Positions 7,796 through 16,289 are shown, counted from the stretch's first letter. The stretch is DNA of 44,913 bases from Variovorax ginsengisoli (GCF_030486595.1 NZ_JAUJZH010000045.1:1-44913); one strand, 5' to 3'. Notes: generated from the letters alone by a model not told the origin. Numbers and translations are program-made.

Positions 7796-8350
7796 GTGGA
7801 AGCGCGGGGGGTGGTCTTCACCATCGGCCATTCGAGCCGGGCGATCGAGGACTTCATCGGTCTGCTGTGGTCGAATGAGGTGGCCGAGGTGATCGATGTG
7901 AGAACCATCCCGCGCTCGCGCCGCGACCCTCAGTTCAATCTCGAGACGCTCCCCGGGTCGCTCGCTGTTGCGCGCATCGACTATTCGCGCATGGCGGGTC
8001 TGGGTGGGCTGCGCCGCGCACGCACCGATTCGCCGAACATCGGTTGGCACAACGCCTCGTTCAGGGGTTACGCGGACTACATGCAGTCCCCAGAGTTCGC
8101 CGCGAACGTCGACGCGGTCGTGGCGCTTGCGCGCTCCCGGCAGTGTGCGCTGATGTGTGCGGAGGCTGTCCCCTGGCGGTGTCACCGTTCGCTGATCGCC
8201 GACGCGCTTCTGGTGCGAGGCGTACGCTTGGAGGACATCCTTGGGCTCCACGGGCGCAAGCTGCATGCGCTCACCTCGTTCGCCCAAGTCGAGGGCCTGC
8301 GTGTCACGTATCCTGCAGTAGGGTCAACTCCGGATCGGGCGAGACCATGA
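7796..8350 (+). CDS. DUF488 family protein
   Basis: A 184-residue protein with the DUF488 landmarks FTIGHSSRAIEDFIGLLW near the N-terminus, EVIDVRTIPRSRRDPQFN, and CAEAVPWRCHRSLIADAL, whose cysteine-histidine pattern is conserved in the family. The role of DUF488 proteins is not established, although their neighbourhoods often involve stress or nucleic acid repair. The start is taken as GTG 7796. The stop overlaps the ATG of the next gene (ATGA, 8347-8350), indicating translational coupling. It is unrelated in detail to the YeaO-like DUF488 domain at 15.4-15.8 kb. Confidence 0.85.
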   Translation: MEARGVVFTIGHSSRAIEDFIGLLWSNEVAEVIDVRTIPRSRRDPQFNLETLPGSLAVARIDYSRMAGLGGLRRARTDSPNIGWHNASFRGYADYMQSPEFAANVDAVVALARSRQCALMCAEAVPWRCHRSLIADALLVRGVRLEDILGLHGRKLHALTSFAQVEGLRVTYPAVGSTPDRARP

Positions 8351-8988
8351 ATGCGGCGGCGCCCCCGCGGCGGCTCGAGGCGATCACGCCTAGCCAGGAC
8401 CTCGACAGTGTGTTGGCTGCTGCACGCGGCTGTCGTGCGTGCGAGGCCCGTCTCCCGCTGGGGCCGCGTCCGGTGCTGCAAGCCGGCTACACCTCACGTC
8501 TCCTCGTGGTGGGCCAAGCTCCTGGTGTTCGCGTGCACAAGTCGGGAATCCCATGGGACGACCCCAGTGGAGAGCGGCTGCGAAACTGGACAGGCCTCTG
8601 CGAAAACCGCTTCTACGACGCACGCCACGTAGCGATCATTCCGATGGGATTCTGCTACCCCGGGCGCGGGCAAGGCGGCGATCTACCGCCTCGGCGCGAA
8701 TGCGCGGACCTGTGGCTAGATGGGTTGCTCGCCCGGCTGCCTCACGTCGAGCTCACACTGTTGATTGGCCTGTACGCACAGCGTCATTTCCTGGGCCGTC
8801 GACGCAAGGCATCGCTCACGGAGACGGTCAAGGCCTGGCGGGAGTTCGCGCCCGATTTCATTCCGCTGCCGCATCCTTCGGCCCGCAACACACCCTGGTT
8901 TCAGCGGAACCCCTGGTTCGAGCAGGAACTGCTGCCAGCGTTGAGGCAGCGCGTCGGCTTGTTAAAGCTGGATGGAGTGACCGCATGA
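8347..8988 (+). CDS. Uracil-DNA glycosylase family protein
   Basis: A 213-residue protein of the UDG superfamily (PF03167 type). It has an early cysteine motif (AARGCRACEARLPLGPRPVL) and the substrate-pocket motif LLVVGQAPGVRVHKSGIPWD (about 57-76), equivalent to GEAPG of family 4/5-like enzymes. It also has IIPMGFCYPGRGQGGDLPPR and the C-terminal HPSARNTPWFQRNPWF loop, equivalent to the HPS motif that inserts into DNA. The predicted role is removal of uracil from DNA after cytosine deamination. It overlaps both neighbours by four bases. Location upstream of a NO reductase is suggestive, because nitrosative chemistry deaminates cytosine. Activity is inferred from the family. Confidence 0.85.
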   Translation: MNAAAPPRRLEAITPSQDLDSVLAAARGCRACEARLPLGPRPVLQAGYTSRLLVVGQAPGVRVHKSGIPWDDPSGERLRNWTGLCENRFYDARHVAIIPMGFCYPGRGQGGDLPPRRECADLWLDGLLARLPHVELTLLIGLYAQRHFLGRRRKASLTETVKAWREFAPDFIPLPHPSARNTPWFQRNPWFEQELLPALRQRVGLLKLDGVTA

Positions 8989-9368
8989 GCCGGCGCGCCC
9001 CGGCTCGACCGGTGTTCTTCAAACTGAACCAGATTCAGATGCCGGTGGGGGCGCTCACATCGATCGTCCATCGCGTCACGGGCGTGATCCTGGCGATCGG
9101 CATCCCGTTTTGCTTCTACGCGATGCATCTTTCGCTCGACAGCGCGCAGTCGTACGAACGCCTGACACGAATGGCGAGCAACGGCTTGTTCAAGTTCGCG
9201 CTGATTGCTTTCATCTGGGCGTTGTCGCACCACCTGTTGGCGGGCGTGCGACATATGCTGATGGACATCGGCATCGGTTCGCACTTGTCCGACGCGCGCC
9301 GCAGCGCCTGGACCGTGAATGTCGGCGGCGTGGCCATGGCGCTGATGGCCGCTGGAGTCGTGCTGTGA
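8985..9368 (+). CDS. sdhC: Succinate dehydrogenase cytochrome b556 subunit
   Basis: This 127-residue membrane protein starts MSRRAPARPVFFKLNQIQMP and has the SdhC signature VGALTSIVHRVTGVILAIG with the conserved serine, histidine and arginine. Three membrane helices follow. The heme-ligand region is HHLLAGVRHMLMDIG. In complex II, SdhC and SdhD anchor the complex, bind heme b and form the quinone site. It overlaps the UDG gene (ATGA) and the sdhD GTG. Length is normal. Confidence 0.9.
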   Translation: MSRRAPARPVFFKLNQIQMPVGALTSIVHRVTGVILAIGIPFCFYAMHLSLDSAQSYERLTRMASNGLFKFALIAFIWALSHHLLAGVRHMLMDIGIGSHLSDARRSAWTVNVGGVAMALMAAGVVL

Positions 9369-9703
9369 GAAGACCCCTCGGCGGCCTCACGCCATGGTTG
9401 GTGCAGCGCCTGAGCGCGGTGTTCATGCTGGCCTTCATCGGCTTCGTGCTGGCGAACTTCCTGGTCGATCCGCCGGCTTCGTACGAGGCCTGGAGAGCCT
9501 GGATGGGCAATCCCGGCGTCAGCGTCGCCGCGCTCCTCTCCTTCGCCGCCCTGCTGATGCATGCATGGGTCGGCCTGCGCGATGTGACGCTGGACTACGT
9601 CAAGCCCCTTGCCGCCCGCGTCGCCGTTCTGGCGTTGATCGCAACCGCGCTGCTGGGTGCAGGGGCTTGGGTCTTTCGCATTCTCTGGCTGGTTCGGGCG
9701 TGA
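9365..9703 (+). CDS. sdhD: Succinate dehydrogenase membrane anchor subunit
   Basis: A 112-residue protein with three membrane helices. It has WLVQRLSAVFMLAFIGFVLA near the start, the heme-ligand helix LLMHAWVGLRDVTLDYVKP (histidine and the conserved aspartate-tyrosine), and a third hydrophobic helix to the end. The start is GTG 9365, overlapping the sdhC stop, because MRRPLGGLTPWLVQRLSAVF is the normal SdhD beginning. sdhA would be expected next, but only 43 bases follow before sdhB. Confidence 0.88.
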   Translation: MRRPLGGLTPWLVQRLSAVFMLAFIGFVLANFLVDPPASYEAWRAWMGNPGVSVAALLSFAALLMHAWVGLRDVTLDYVKPLAARVAVLALIATALLGAGAWVFRILWLVRA

Positions 9704-9746
9704 AATTTTCTCGCGGCGCTTCTCTCGCATCCCTTGAAAGACGTTC

Positions 9747-10442
9747 ATGAAATTCTCGATCTATCGCTTCAATCCCGAGCAAGCCGTCAAGCCCTACATG
9801 CAGGATTTTGAGCAGCCCATTGGAGACGAGGATCACATGCTGCTGGACGTGATCCTGCGCATCAAGGCGCAAGACAACACGCTGACGATCCGTAAGTCGT
9901 GCCGCGAGGGCGTCTGCGGCTCCGACGCGATCAACATCAACGGCCGCAACGGACTGGCGTGCATCACACGGGTGCGGGACCTGAAAGAGCCGGTCGTTTT
10001 GCGCCCGCTGCCGAGCTTCCCCGTGATTCGCGACTTGGTGGTCGACATGACGCGCTTCTACGCCCAATACACCTCTGTCAAGCCTTGGCTGATCAACGAC
10101 GAGCCTCCGCCCGAGAAAGAGAGACTGCAATCGCCTGAGGAACGCGACCGCTTGGACGGGCTGTACGAATGCATCCTGTGCGGTTGCTGCACCAGCCAAT
10201 GCCCTTCGTCCTGGTGGAACCCGGAAAGGTTCGTGGGCCCCGCAGGCTTGTTGCAGGCAGACCGCTTCATCGCCGACAGCCGCGACCGCGCGACGCGCGA
10301 GCGGCTGGACGACCTGAACGATGTCTACAGGTTGTTTCGCTGCCGCTCGATCATGAACTGCACGGAGGTGTGCCCCAAGGGACTCGCCCCGTCGCGGGCG
10401 ATCGAGAGTATCCGGCTGACCCTGCTGAAGGAGGCGCTTTGA
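9747..10442 (+). CDS. sdhB: Succinate dehydrogenase iron-sulfur subunit
   Basis: A full 231-residue protein with all three cluster motifs: the [2Fe-2S] loop CREGVCGSDAININGRNGLAC, the [4Fe-4S] motif CILCGCCTSQCPS, and the [3Fe-4S] plus last ligands CRSIMNCTEVCPKGL. In complex II it passes electrons from the flavin of SdhA to quinone in SdhCD. Here the flavoprotein gene sdhA, normally between sdhD and sdhB, is absent. The stop TGA (10440-10442) overlaps the TTG start of the NO reductase gene. It may work with an SdhA encoded elsewhere or be a relic. All ligand cysteines are intact, which argues against long neglect. Confidence 0.92.
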   Translation: MKFSIYRFNPEQAVKPYMQDFEQPIGDEDHMLLDVILRIKAQDNTLTIRKSCREGVCGSDAININGRNGLACITRVRDLKEPVVLRPLPSFPVIRDLVVDMTRFYAQYTSVKPWLINDEPPPEKERLQSPEERDRLDGLYECILCGCCTSQCPSSWWNPERFVGPAGLLQADRFIADSRDRATRERLDDLNDVYRLFRCRSIMNCTEVCPKGLAPSRAIESIRLTLLKEAL

Positions 10443-12775
10443 GCACCGCGACCGGCAGCGTCGCGGCGCAGCCGTTTAACGAAGACGACGGCGCGCTGTC
10501 ACCTTGGTGGATACGTGCCGTCGTGATCGTGATGATCCTGGGCTTTGCCGGGTTGATCCTGATTACCGCCCTGTCGTACCGGAACGCGCCGCCGATTCCG
10601 GCACGCGTGGTCGACCCGCAAGGCGCGTTCTTGTTCGGGTCGGACGACGTCGGCGATGGGCAGGCGGTATTCCTGCGCTACGGCCTGATGGCCAATGGCA
10701 GTATCTGGGGCCACGGGGCCTACCTCGGGCCCGATTACTCGGCCTCCGCATTGCACCGCATGGGACTCGTCACGGCAGAAGCCATGGCGCAGGAGCGGCA
10801 CCGAAAGGCTTTCGGGGCATTGGACCGAAGCGAGGCGGCGGCGGTCCAGGCGGAGACTGCGGTGGCACTGAAGACCAACCGCTACGACGAAGCCACCGGG
10901 ACGCTGCAGTTCACTGACGCGCAAGCGGCCGCCTTCACGGCCGAAATCTCCCAATGGACCAGCTATTTTCATGACCCTTCACGCAATGGCGGCCTGAAGG
11001 CCGACCTCATCACCGACCCGGCCGAGCTGCGCCAGTTCACGGCGTTTGTGACCTGGGCGGCTTGGGCATCCGTGGCGGCACGACCTGGCGAAGAGCACTC
11101 TTACACCAACAACTTCCCCTACGACCCGAGCGTGGGCAACACCCCCATCTCGGGCGCATTGCTGTGGAGCGCCATCAGCCTGATGGTGCTGCTCGCAGGG
11201 ATTGCCAGCGTGTTGCTGGCGTTCGGGAAGTTCGACTACCTGGGATGGATCACACGCGGCCACAGCGTCAAGCCGCAGATGTTGCCGGGGCGTTCCAGTC
11301 GGGGGCAGAACGCGCTCGTGAAGTTCTTCGTGGTCGTGGCGCTCCTGCTTCTGGCGCAGGCGCTGGTGGGCGGCGCCGTCGCCCACTACCGCGCCGATCC
11401 GGGCGGCTTCTACGGCTTCCAGCTCGAACGCATCTTTCCCAGCAACCTGATGCGCACTTGGCACCTGCAACTTGCCATCTTCTGGATCGCGACGGCCTAC
11501 GTGGCCGCAGCACTGTTTCTGGGTCGATCACTGCGCACGGACGAACCGCGCTGGTTGACGGGCTGCATTCATGCGCTGTTCGCTGCGTTTGCAGTAGTCA
11601 TCTTCGGGAGCCTGCTGGGCGAATGGGCGGGCATCGCGCAGCTCCTCGGGCCGTTGTGGTTCTGGTTCGGCAACCAAGGCTGGGAATACCTCGAGCTCGG
11701 CCGCGTCTGGCAAATTTTGCTGGTCGTTGGGCTGTTCGCCTGGTTCGCGCTGCTCTGGTCGCTGGTGCGCCCGAGCGCGCTGGCCGAGCCCGCCGCGAAG
11801 CCGATCGTCCGGATGTTCATGGTCGCGGCGCTTGCGATTCCAGTGTTCTACATCCCCGCGATGTTGTTCGGCGCGAAGACCAACTACACCGTGGTCGATA
11901 CTTGGCGCTTCTGGATCATCCATCTGTGGGTCGAAGGGTTCTTCGAGTTCTTCGCCACCACGGTCGTGGCCCTGACTTTCTACCAGCTGGGTCTGACCCG
12001 CCGCAACGTGGCGCTGCGGGTGATTTACCTCGACGCGATCCTGTACTTCCTGAGTGGCTTGATGGGCACCGGACACCACTGGTACTTCACAGGGCAGACG
12101 AACGTCAACATGGCGCTGTCGGCGCTGTTCTCGGCGCTGGAGGTCGTGCCGCTGACCTTGCTCACGCTGGATGCGTGGGACTTCGTTCGCACCACGCGCG
12201 GCGATCGAGACGCCGCTGGCAAGCAGATGGTCATTCCCCACAAATGGACCTTCTATTTCCTGATGGCGGTGGGGTTCTGGAACTTCGTCGGCGCAGGCAT
12301 TTTCGGCTTCCTGATCAACCTGCCGATCGTCAGCTACTACGAAACCGGCACGCTGTTGACACCGAACCACGGACACGCCGCCATGATGGGGGTGTTCGGC
12401 ATGCTGGCGATCGCGCTCATGGTGTTCGTGCTCAGGCAGACGAGCCGCGATGAGGACTGGCCGGGCGTTGAGAAATACATCCGTTGCGCCTTCTGGGGCA
12501 CCAACGTCGGGCTGGCGATGATGGTGGCGATGAGCCTCTTCCCAGGCGGTCTGCTGCAAGTCTGGGACGTGCTGCAGAACGGGTACTGGCATGCACGCAG
12601 CCTCGACTACATCGGCAGCGAAAGATCCCACATGATTGAATGGCTGCGCATGCCGGGCGACGTGGTGTTCATCGTCTTCGGAGCGGTGCCACTGGCGATT
12701 GCGGCTCTCAAGAGCTATCTGGCATTGGGCGCGCAGCCGGAAGGCTGCAAGCTTGCGCCGCATCACCCGGCGTGA
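10439..12775 (+). CDS. norZ: Quinol-dependent nitric oxide reductase, single-subunit type
   Basis: This 778-residue membrane enzyme reduces two NO to N2O using quinol. The N-terminal extension (helix at about 24-45, then a periplasmic globular part to about 230) is the fused NorC-like region of qNOR, and no CxxCH heme c motif is visible, as expected. The NorB core keeps the heme and non-heme iron ligands: RTWHLQLAIFWIATAY, HLWVEGFFEFFATTVVALTF, MGTGHHWYFTG and PNHGHAAMMGVFGMLA. The start is TTG 10439 (LSTATGSVAAQPF), overlapping the sdhB stop. The longer open frame upstream is only the sdhB shadow. Single-subunit qNOR often detoxifies NO in non-denitrifiers. Confidence 0.93.
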   Translation: MSTATGSVAAQPFNEDDGALSPWWIRAVVIVMILGFAGLILITALSYRNAPPIPARVVDPQGAFLFGSDDVGDGQAVFLRYGLMANGSIWGHGAYLGPDYSASALHRMGLVTAEAMAQERHRKAFGALDRSEAAAVQAETAVALKTNRYDEATGTLQFTDAQAAAFTAEISQWTSYFHDPSRNGGLKADLITDPAELRQFTAFVTWAAWASVAARPGEEHSYTNNFPYDPSVGNTPISGALLWSAISLMVLLAGIASVLLAFGKFDYLGWITRGHSVKPQMLPGRSSRGQNALVKFFVVVALLLLAQALVGGAVAHYRADPGGFYGFQLERIFPSNLMRTWHLQLAIFWIATAYVAAALFLGRSLRTDEPRWLTGCIHALFAAFAVVIFGSLLGEWAGIAQLLGPLWFWFGNQGWEYLELGRVWQILLVVGLFAWFALLWSLVRPSALAEPAAKPIVRMFMVAALAIPVFYIPAMLFGAKTNYTVVDTWRFWIIHLWVEGFFEFFATTVVALTFYQLGLTRRNVALRVIYLDAILYFLSGLMGTGHHWYFTGQTNVNMALSALFSALEVVPLTLLTLDAWDFVRTTRGDRDAAGKQMVIPHKWTFYFLMAVGFWNFVGAGIFGFLINLPIVSYYETGTLLTPNHGHAAMMGVFGMLAIALMVFVLRQTSRDEDWPGVEKYIRCAFWGTNVGLAMMVAMSLFPGGLLQVWDVLQNGYWHARSLDYIGSERSHMIEWLRMPGDVVFIVFGAVPLAIAALKSYLALGAQPEGCKLAPHHPA

Positions 12776-12873
12776 AGCGTTGAAAGTCGCTTGTGATAAG
12801 GGCAGCAGCAGGACCATAGCGACCTTTGCATCACTGCAGAGACCATCGTGCGCGCTGAGCGGGGCCCGTCAGA

Positions 12874-13260
12874 TCAGGTGCGGCTCCGATCCCCTTCGGT
12901 CGCCAAGACGAGCAATTGATTCTGCATTTCCGCGATGTTGTGCTCGTGCGAAGAGAGCATCTCGCCCAATTCTTCCTGAAGCAGACTCTCGGGCAAGCGC
13001 GGAATCAGGTGTCGCAGCCGTCTGACGACCCACTCCTGGCCGCGGTTCAGGAACGCCAGGCGCGCTGCCAAGCCATCGATCGCCATGGTCTTCGCGAAGA
13101 AGTCGCCGGTCCGTGTGCTGGGCGTTTCGCGCCGAGCCTGGATGGCCTTGATCAACATGCCACACCACCTGACCTCGTCGCGCCGGGCAGATTGGAGCAC
13201 CTGTCGCAGCCCCTCTCCTACTTCCTGCGGCTCCGCCTGGCCCAGGTACGCCCCGTCCAA
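12874..13260 (-). pseudogene. DUF6306 domain protein, probably lacking its N-terminus
   Basis: About 128 residues with the DUF6306 core: SARRDEVRWCGMLIKAIQAR, TGDFFAKTMAIDGLAARLAF, LNRGQEWVVRRLRHLIPRLP, then an ESLLQEELGEMLSSHEHNIA region. The fold looks like a ferritin-like helical bundle with paired acidic/histidine residues. Function is unknown, though relatives accompany NO reductase and universal stress genes. The first family helix is missing, and no good ATG is present. The frame continues upstream to the TAG that ends the nitronate monooxygenase remnant (13270-13272), and the first usable codon is TTG 13260. I read it as truncated, though translation by coupling is possible. Confidence 0.55.
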
Positions 13261-13269
13261 TTCGACCGC

Positions 13270-14169
13270 CTAGCAGACAGGCGACGAGAGCTCGACGGGG
13301 AGCGCTGGAGCGTCGAATGCGACGTGCAACGCCTTGGCCGCATCGCGGGCGATGTCACGAAGGCGCTCGGCTGCGAAGAGCACGTCCCGGATGCGTGCGA
13401 CGCCCTCTCCCGCGTAGAGCGCCATGGCTTCCAGATCCGCCGGTTGTCGACCTCAAAGGTGAGTCCGTATTGAACAGATAGATCGGGCGCTTCGGCTCGG
13501 CGCCAATGGGCGTTCGGCTGCTCGAGAAAGGGTCTCCGCGCTCCCCTTTGGTCACGCTGTTCTTCAGCACGCGCACCATGTCGCCGCGTGGCCAGTTAAT
13601 GTGGAAGGCGTCCGTCAACACGGTCCCTCCCTCCTTTGCCTCAACGATCGCCTGCTTGTGGAAATCGTGCGCGAACGACTCCTTGGTCGCGAGGAGGGCC
13701 GTTCCCAGCAGCGCGCCCTGCGCGCCCAACGACAGGACGGTCGCCACGTCGTGTCCGTCTGAAAGGCCCCGCAGCCAGAACGGGAACACCGACCGCGTCC
13801 AGCACTTGGAGAAGCACTTCGATTAGCGGCAGGCGGTCCCGCACATGCCCACCGGCTTCGCAGCCCTGGGCCACCACGACCTGCGCTCCCGCCTGCTGCG
13901 CCATCCTCGCTTCGTCGGCGGAACCCACTTGGCACATGACCAGGATGCCCGCTGACCGCAGGCCGGATGAAGGCCGGCGTCTCGCGCACCATGCCCAGAA
14001 GGCCGAATCCACCCGCAAGACTCACCGCACTCACGAGCTCCGAACGCGCAACGCCGCCCATCCCCGCAAGCACCAGCGGGTAGCGACACCCGAGGAGGTC
14101 GCACACAGGTCGATGGAGGGAAACCGACTCCAGCGCCCCTCTGGCGACGAATCTCGTGTCAGCCTTCAT
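13270..14169 (-). pseudogene. Nitronate monooxygenase (2-nitropropane dioxygenase family), multiple frameshifts
   Basis: The family order is intact but is spread over several frames. The N-terminus VCDLLGCRYPLVLAGMGGVA, SAVSLAGGFGLLGMVRETPA (from 14169) is followed by a loss of roughly 50 residues. Then come AGILVMCQVGSADEARMAQQ, AQGCEAGGHVRDRLPLIEVL, and in another frame GLSDGHDVATVLSLGAQGAL, DAFHINWPRGDMVRVLKNSV. A last shift gives DLEAMALYAGEGVARIRDVL before TAG at 13270. Intact enzymes use FMN to oxidise nitronates such as propionate 3-nitronate. At least three shifts plus a deletion make this a clear pseudogene. The downstream DUF6306 fragment and upstream universal stress gene are co-oriented. 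Confidence 0.8.
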
Positions 14170-14180
14170 CGCGGCACCTT

Positions 14181-14624
14181 TCAGCGTATAACCAGCACCG
14201 GCACTTTCGAGTGCGCCAGGACCTGATCCGTGTCGCTGCCGATCAACAAGCGCGCAAAGCCGGATCGACGATGAGACGCCATCACGATCAGATCGCTCCC
14301 GTGCTTGTTTGCCGCAGCGATGATGGCATCGGCGACGCCATCCGAGACGGCAATCGACGTCGTCAGGTGTATGCCGCTGGCCTCGGCGCGCGCCACCATG
14401 GATTGAAGCCCACCTTCGGCCTGACTCACGGATCGGGCCTCGGCGCTTGCGATCTCCTCGGGCGAGAACGCTACGACGCCATCAAAGTAGTTCATGGCAT
14501 ACCGGGGCACGACACGCAGCGCCACTACGTCCGCGTTGCGCTCGAAGGCCAGTTCGATGGCGCTGTTCATGGCCCTGTCGCAAAAGCTCGTGCCGTCTGT
14601 GGCAACCAGGATGTGCTGGAACAT
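14181..14624 (-). CDS. Universal stress protein (UspA family)
   Basis: A 147-residue single Usp domain. It starts MFQHILVATDGTSFCDRAMN with the typical first strand and DGT/S turn. It ends VMASHRRSGFARLLIGSDTD followed by KVPVLVIR, where the glycine-rich loop of the ATP-binding motif (G-2x-G-9x-G-S/T) is only partly kept (one G before RLLIGSDT). Such proteins help survival under starvation, hypoxia or NO stress, with no single reaction known. The start at ATG 14624 is chosen because a GGAGAAAT-like ribosome site precedes it and the longer frame is not family-like. It lies 43 bases after the CBS gene and 11 bases before the monooxygenase pseudogene. Confidence 0.88.
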   Translation of the reverse strand: MFQHILVATDGTSFCDRAMNSAIELAFERNADVVALRVVPRYAMNYFDGVVAFSPEEIASAEARSVSQAEGGLQSMVARAEASGIHLTTSIAVSDGVADAIIAAANKHGSDLIVMASHRRSGFARLLIGSDTDQVLAHSKVPVLVIR

Positions 14625-14667
14625 GAGAATTTCTCCTTCAAACGTTGATTGAGGCCGTGCCCGGCGG

Positions 14668-15828
14668 TCAAAACATGGGCTGCCATTCGCCGTACTGCAA
14701 TCGCCGGTCTTCCACGCCGCATACGCCCGGAATGTTCTCGGCGGCGATGCGCGCGGCATCGCGGTCGGCGGCCCGCTGCACGACCCCCACGTAACTGACG
14801 ATGCCGTTATTGACGAAGACATTCGACCAGGTCCCCGACCACCAGGACTGCCTGCTCAGCTCCGCCAGCAAGTTCTTCCGTATCGATTCATCGTCCATGC
14901 CCGGTGGCGCAGGTGTGGCGGAAAAGCCGTCGCTCGCGGCCAGCGCGCGCATCAGGTCAGCGCGCGTGACCAAGCCCTTCAGTTCTCCGCGTTCGAGCAC
15001 GGGAATGCGCCGAATGTTGCGCGCCTCGAAGATCACCGCGATCTGCGAAAGCGGCGCGTTCACCGAGACGGAAACGAAATCGCTGCTCATGACATCCCTG
15101 GCGCGCCCGCCGTTGGCCCGGACATAGGCGGCGGGAGCGGGGTCGAGATGCGTGAGCCGTTGCCACCATGTCCGATAGTCTCCCCAGTGGTCCGTCCCGA
15201 TCTCGTGGCGGTGCAGAAGATCGCCGTCGCCGACTACACCGACGACCTTGTCGTCCTCCATCACCAGCACGCCGCTGATGCGGTGCGCGAGCAGGATCTC
15301 GACGATGTCGTGCAGGCTGGTCTCCGGTGTCACGGTAATGACCGCTGAGGTCATGATGTCGCTGGCTTTCATGGTCGCTTTCCTTTCTGGGTCTGGGCGC
15401 AGGAAGCGCCCTTCGATCAACACGTCTTTCAGGACGATGCCGTGGCTGAGTGCGGTGTCGCTCGCATCGCAAAGCAGCGTCAGCCCGCCGCGCATGCGAA
15501 GGTCGTCGAGCAGAAGCAGAGGATCCTGATGGACCGACAGCTCCTCACAGTACTTGCGGGCAAACTCATCCTTCCTGTCAGGGTCGTGGGCATACCACTG
15601 GCGCAGATGCGGACTCGGCGCGATGTCCTCGAGCCACAGGTCGATGATCAAGGCCTCCCGCGACACACCCCGGGGCCACAGACGATCGACGAGCACGCGC
15701 ATGCCGTCGTCGGGGGAGGCCGGCTCGCGGGCTCGCTTGACGCTCACGGGTTGTCGATCACCGCGGTGCCTCAGAACCTTCGCCGGCAGTGCGGGCCCGG
15801 ACAAGCGCGTGAGCAGGGTGGTCAGCAT
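14668..15828 (-). CDS. DUF488 (YeaO-like) - CBS pair - BON fusion protein
   Basis: One uninterrupted 386-residue frame joins domains usually encoded separately. Residues about 27-145 form a YeaO-like DUF488 domain (MRVLVDRLWPRGVSREALII, LTLLCDASDTALSHGIVLKD). Residues about 153-310 form two CBS domains (MKASDIMTSAVITVTPETSL, RARDVMSSDFVSVSVNAPLS, RRIPVLERGELKGLVTRADL), which usually sense adenine nucleotides. Residues about 320-386 form a BON domain (IVSYVGVVQRAADRDAARIA). A purine-rich ribosome site and ATG at 15372 (MKASDIM) sit inside the frame exactly where the CBS gene would start alone. The CBS-BON part may therefore also be made separately, or the fusion may be recent. The ATG at 15828 overlaps the acs stop. 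Confidence 0.82.
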   Translation of the reverse strand: MLTTLLTRLSGPALPAKVLRHRGDRQPVSVKRAREPASPDDGMRVLVDRLWPRGVSREALIIDLWLEDIAPSPHLRQWYAHDPDRKDEFARKYCEELSVHQDPLLLLDDLRMRGGLTLLCDASDTALSHGIVLKDVLIEGRFLRPDPERKATMKASDIMTSAVITVTPETSLHDIVEILLAHRISGVLVMEDDKVVGVVGDGDLLHRHEIGTDHWGDYRTWWQRLTHLDPAPAAYVRANGGRARDVMSSDFVSVSVNAPLSQIAVIFEARNIRRIPVLERGELKGLVTRADLMRALAASDGFSATPAPPGMDDESIRKNLLAELSRQSWWSGTWSNVFVNNGIVSYVGVVQRAADRDAARIAAENIPGVCGVEDRRLQYGEWQPMF

Positions 15829-16282
15829 GGGGCGCTTTCACCGAGTCGAGCTTCCGCATCGCGGCGTCCTACGATCAGCGCCTCCAGGACAGCGGCATCC
15901 GCCAATGTCGAGACGTCGCCCAGGTCCGAAGCTTCGTTCGCGGCGATGCCGCGCAGCAGCCGCCGCAGGATCTTCCCGGAGCGGGTCTTAGGCAGCGCGG
16001 GCGCCCACTGGATCGCGTCGAGCGTAGCGAACGGGCCGATGCGGCCGCGCACCCACTGGATGAGGGTCTCGCGCAGCTCGTCACTTGGCTGGACCTCCGC
16101 GTGGAGCGTGACGAACGCGTAGAGGCCCTCACCCTTGATCGCATGGGGAAGGCCCACGACGGCCGCCTCCACGACGTCGGGGTGCGCCGTCAAGGCGGCC
16201 TCGATCTCCACCGTTCCGATTCGATGCCCCGAGACGTTGACGACATCGTCCACCCTGCCGGTGATCCAATAGTAGCCAGTCG
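15822..16282 (-). pseudogene. acsA: Acetyl-CoA synthetase, C-terminal remnant
   Basis: About 152 residues of the mobile C-terminal domain: GYYWITGRVDDVVNVSGHRI, VVEAAVVGLPHAIKGEGLYA, and PKTRSGKILRRLLRGIAANE, which carries the conserved lysine that closes the active site and is the target of acetylation. Upstream of GYYW the frame meets a transposase gene, and the N-terminal roughly 500 residues, including the AMP-binding core, are absent. The intact enzyme makes acetyl-CoA from acetate and ATP. The stop overlaps the start of the DUF488-CBS gene, so the original operon was acs, DUF488-CBS, usp. Confidence 0.85.
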
Positions 16283-16289
16283 GCGCAGC

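Noticed and set aside
10169..10438. N-terminal extension of the NO reductase frame
   Set aside because: This part overlaps sdhB in another frame. The qNOR family start fits TTG 10439.
11528..12817. 429-codon frame on the minus strand
   Set aside because: Antisense shadow of the NO reductase gene, with no family motif.
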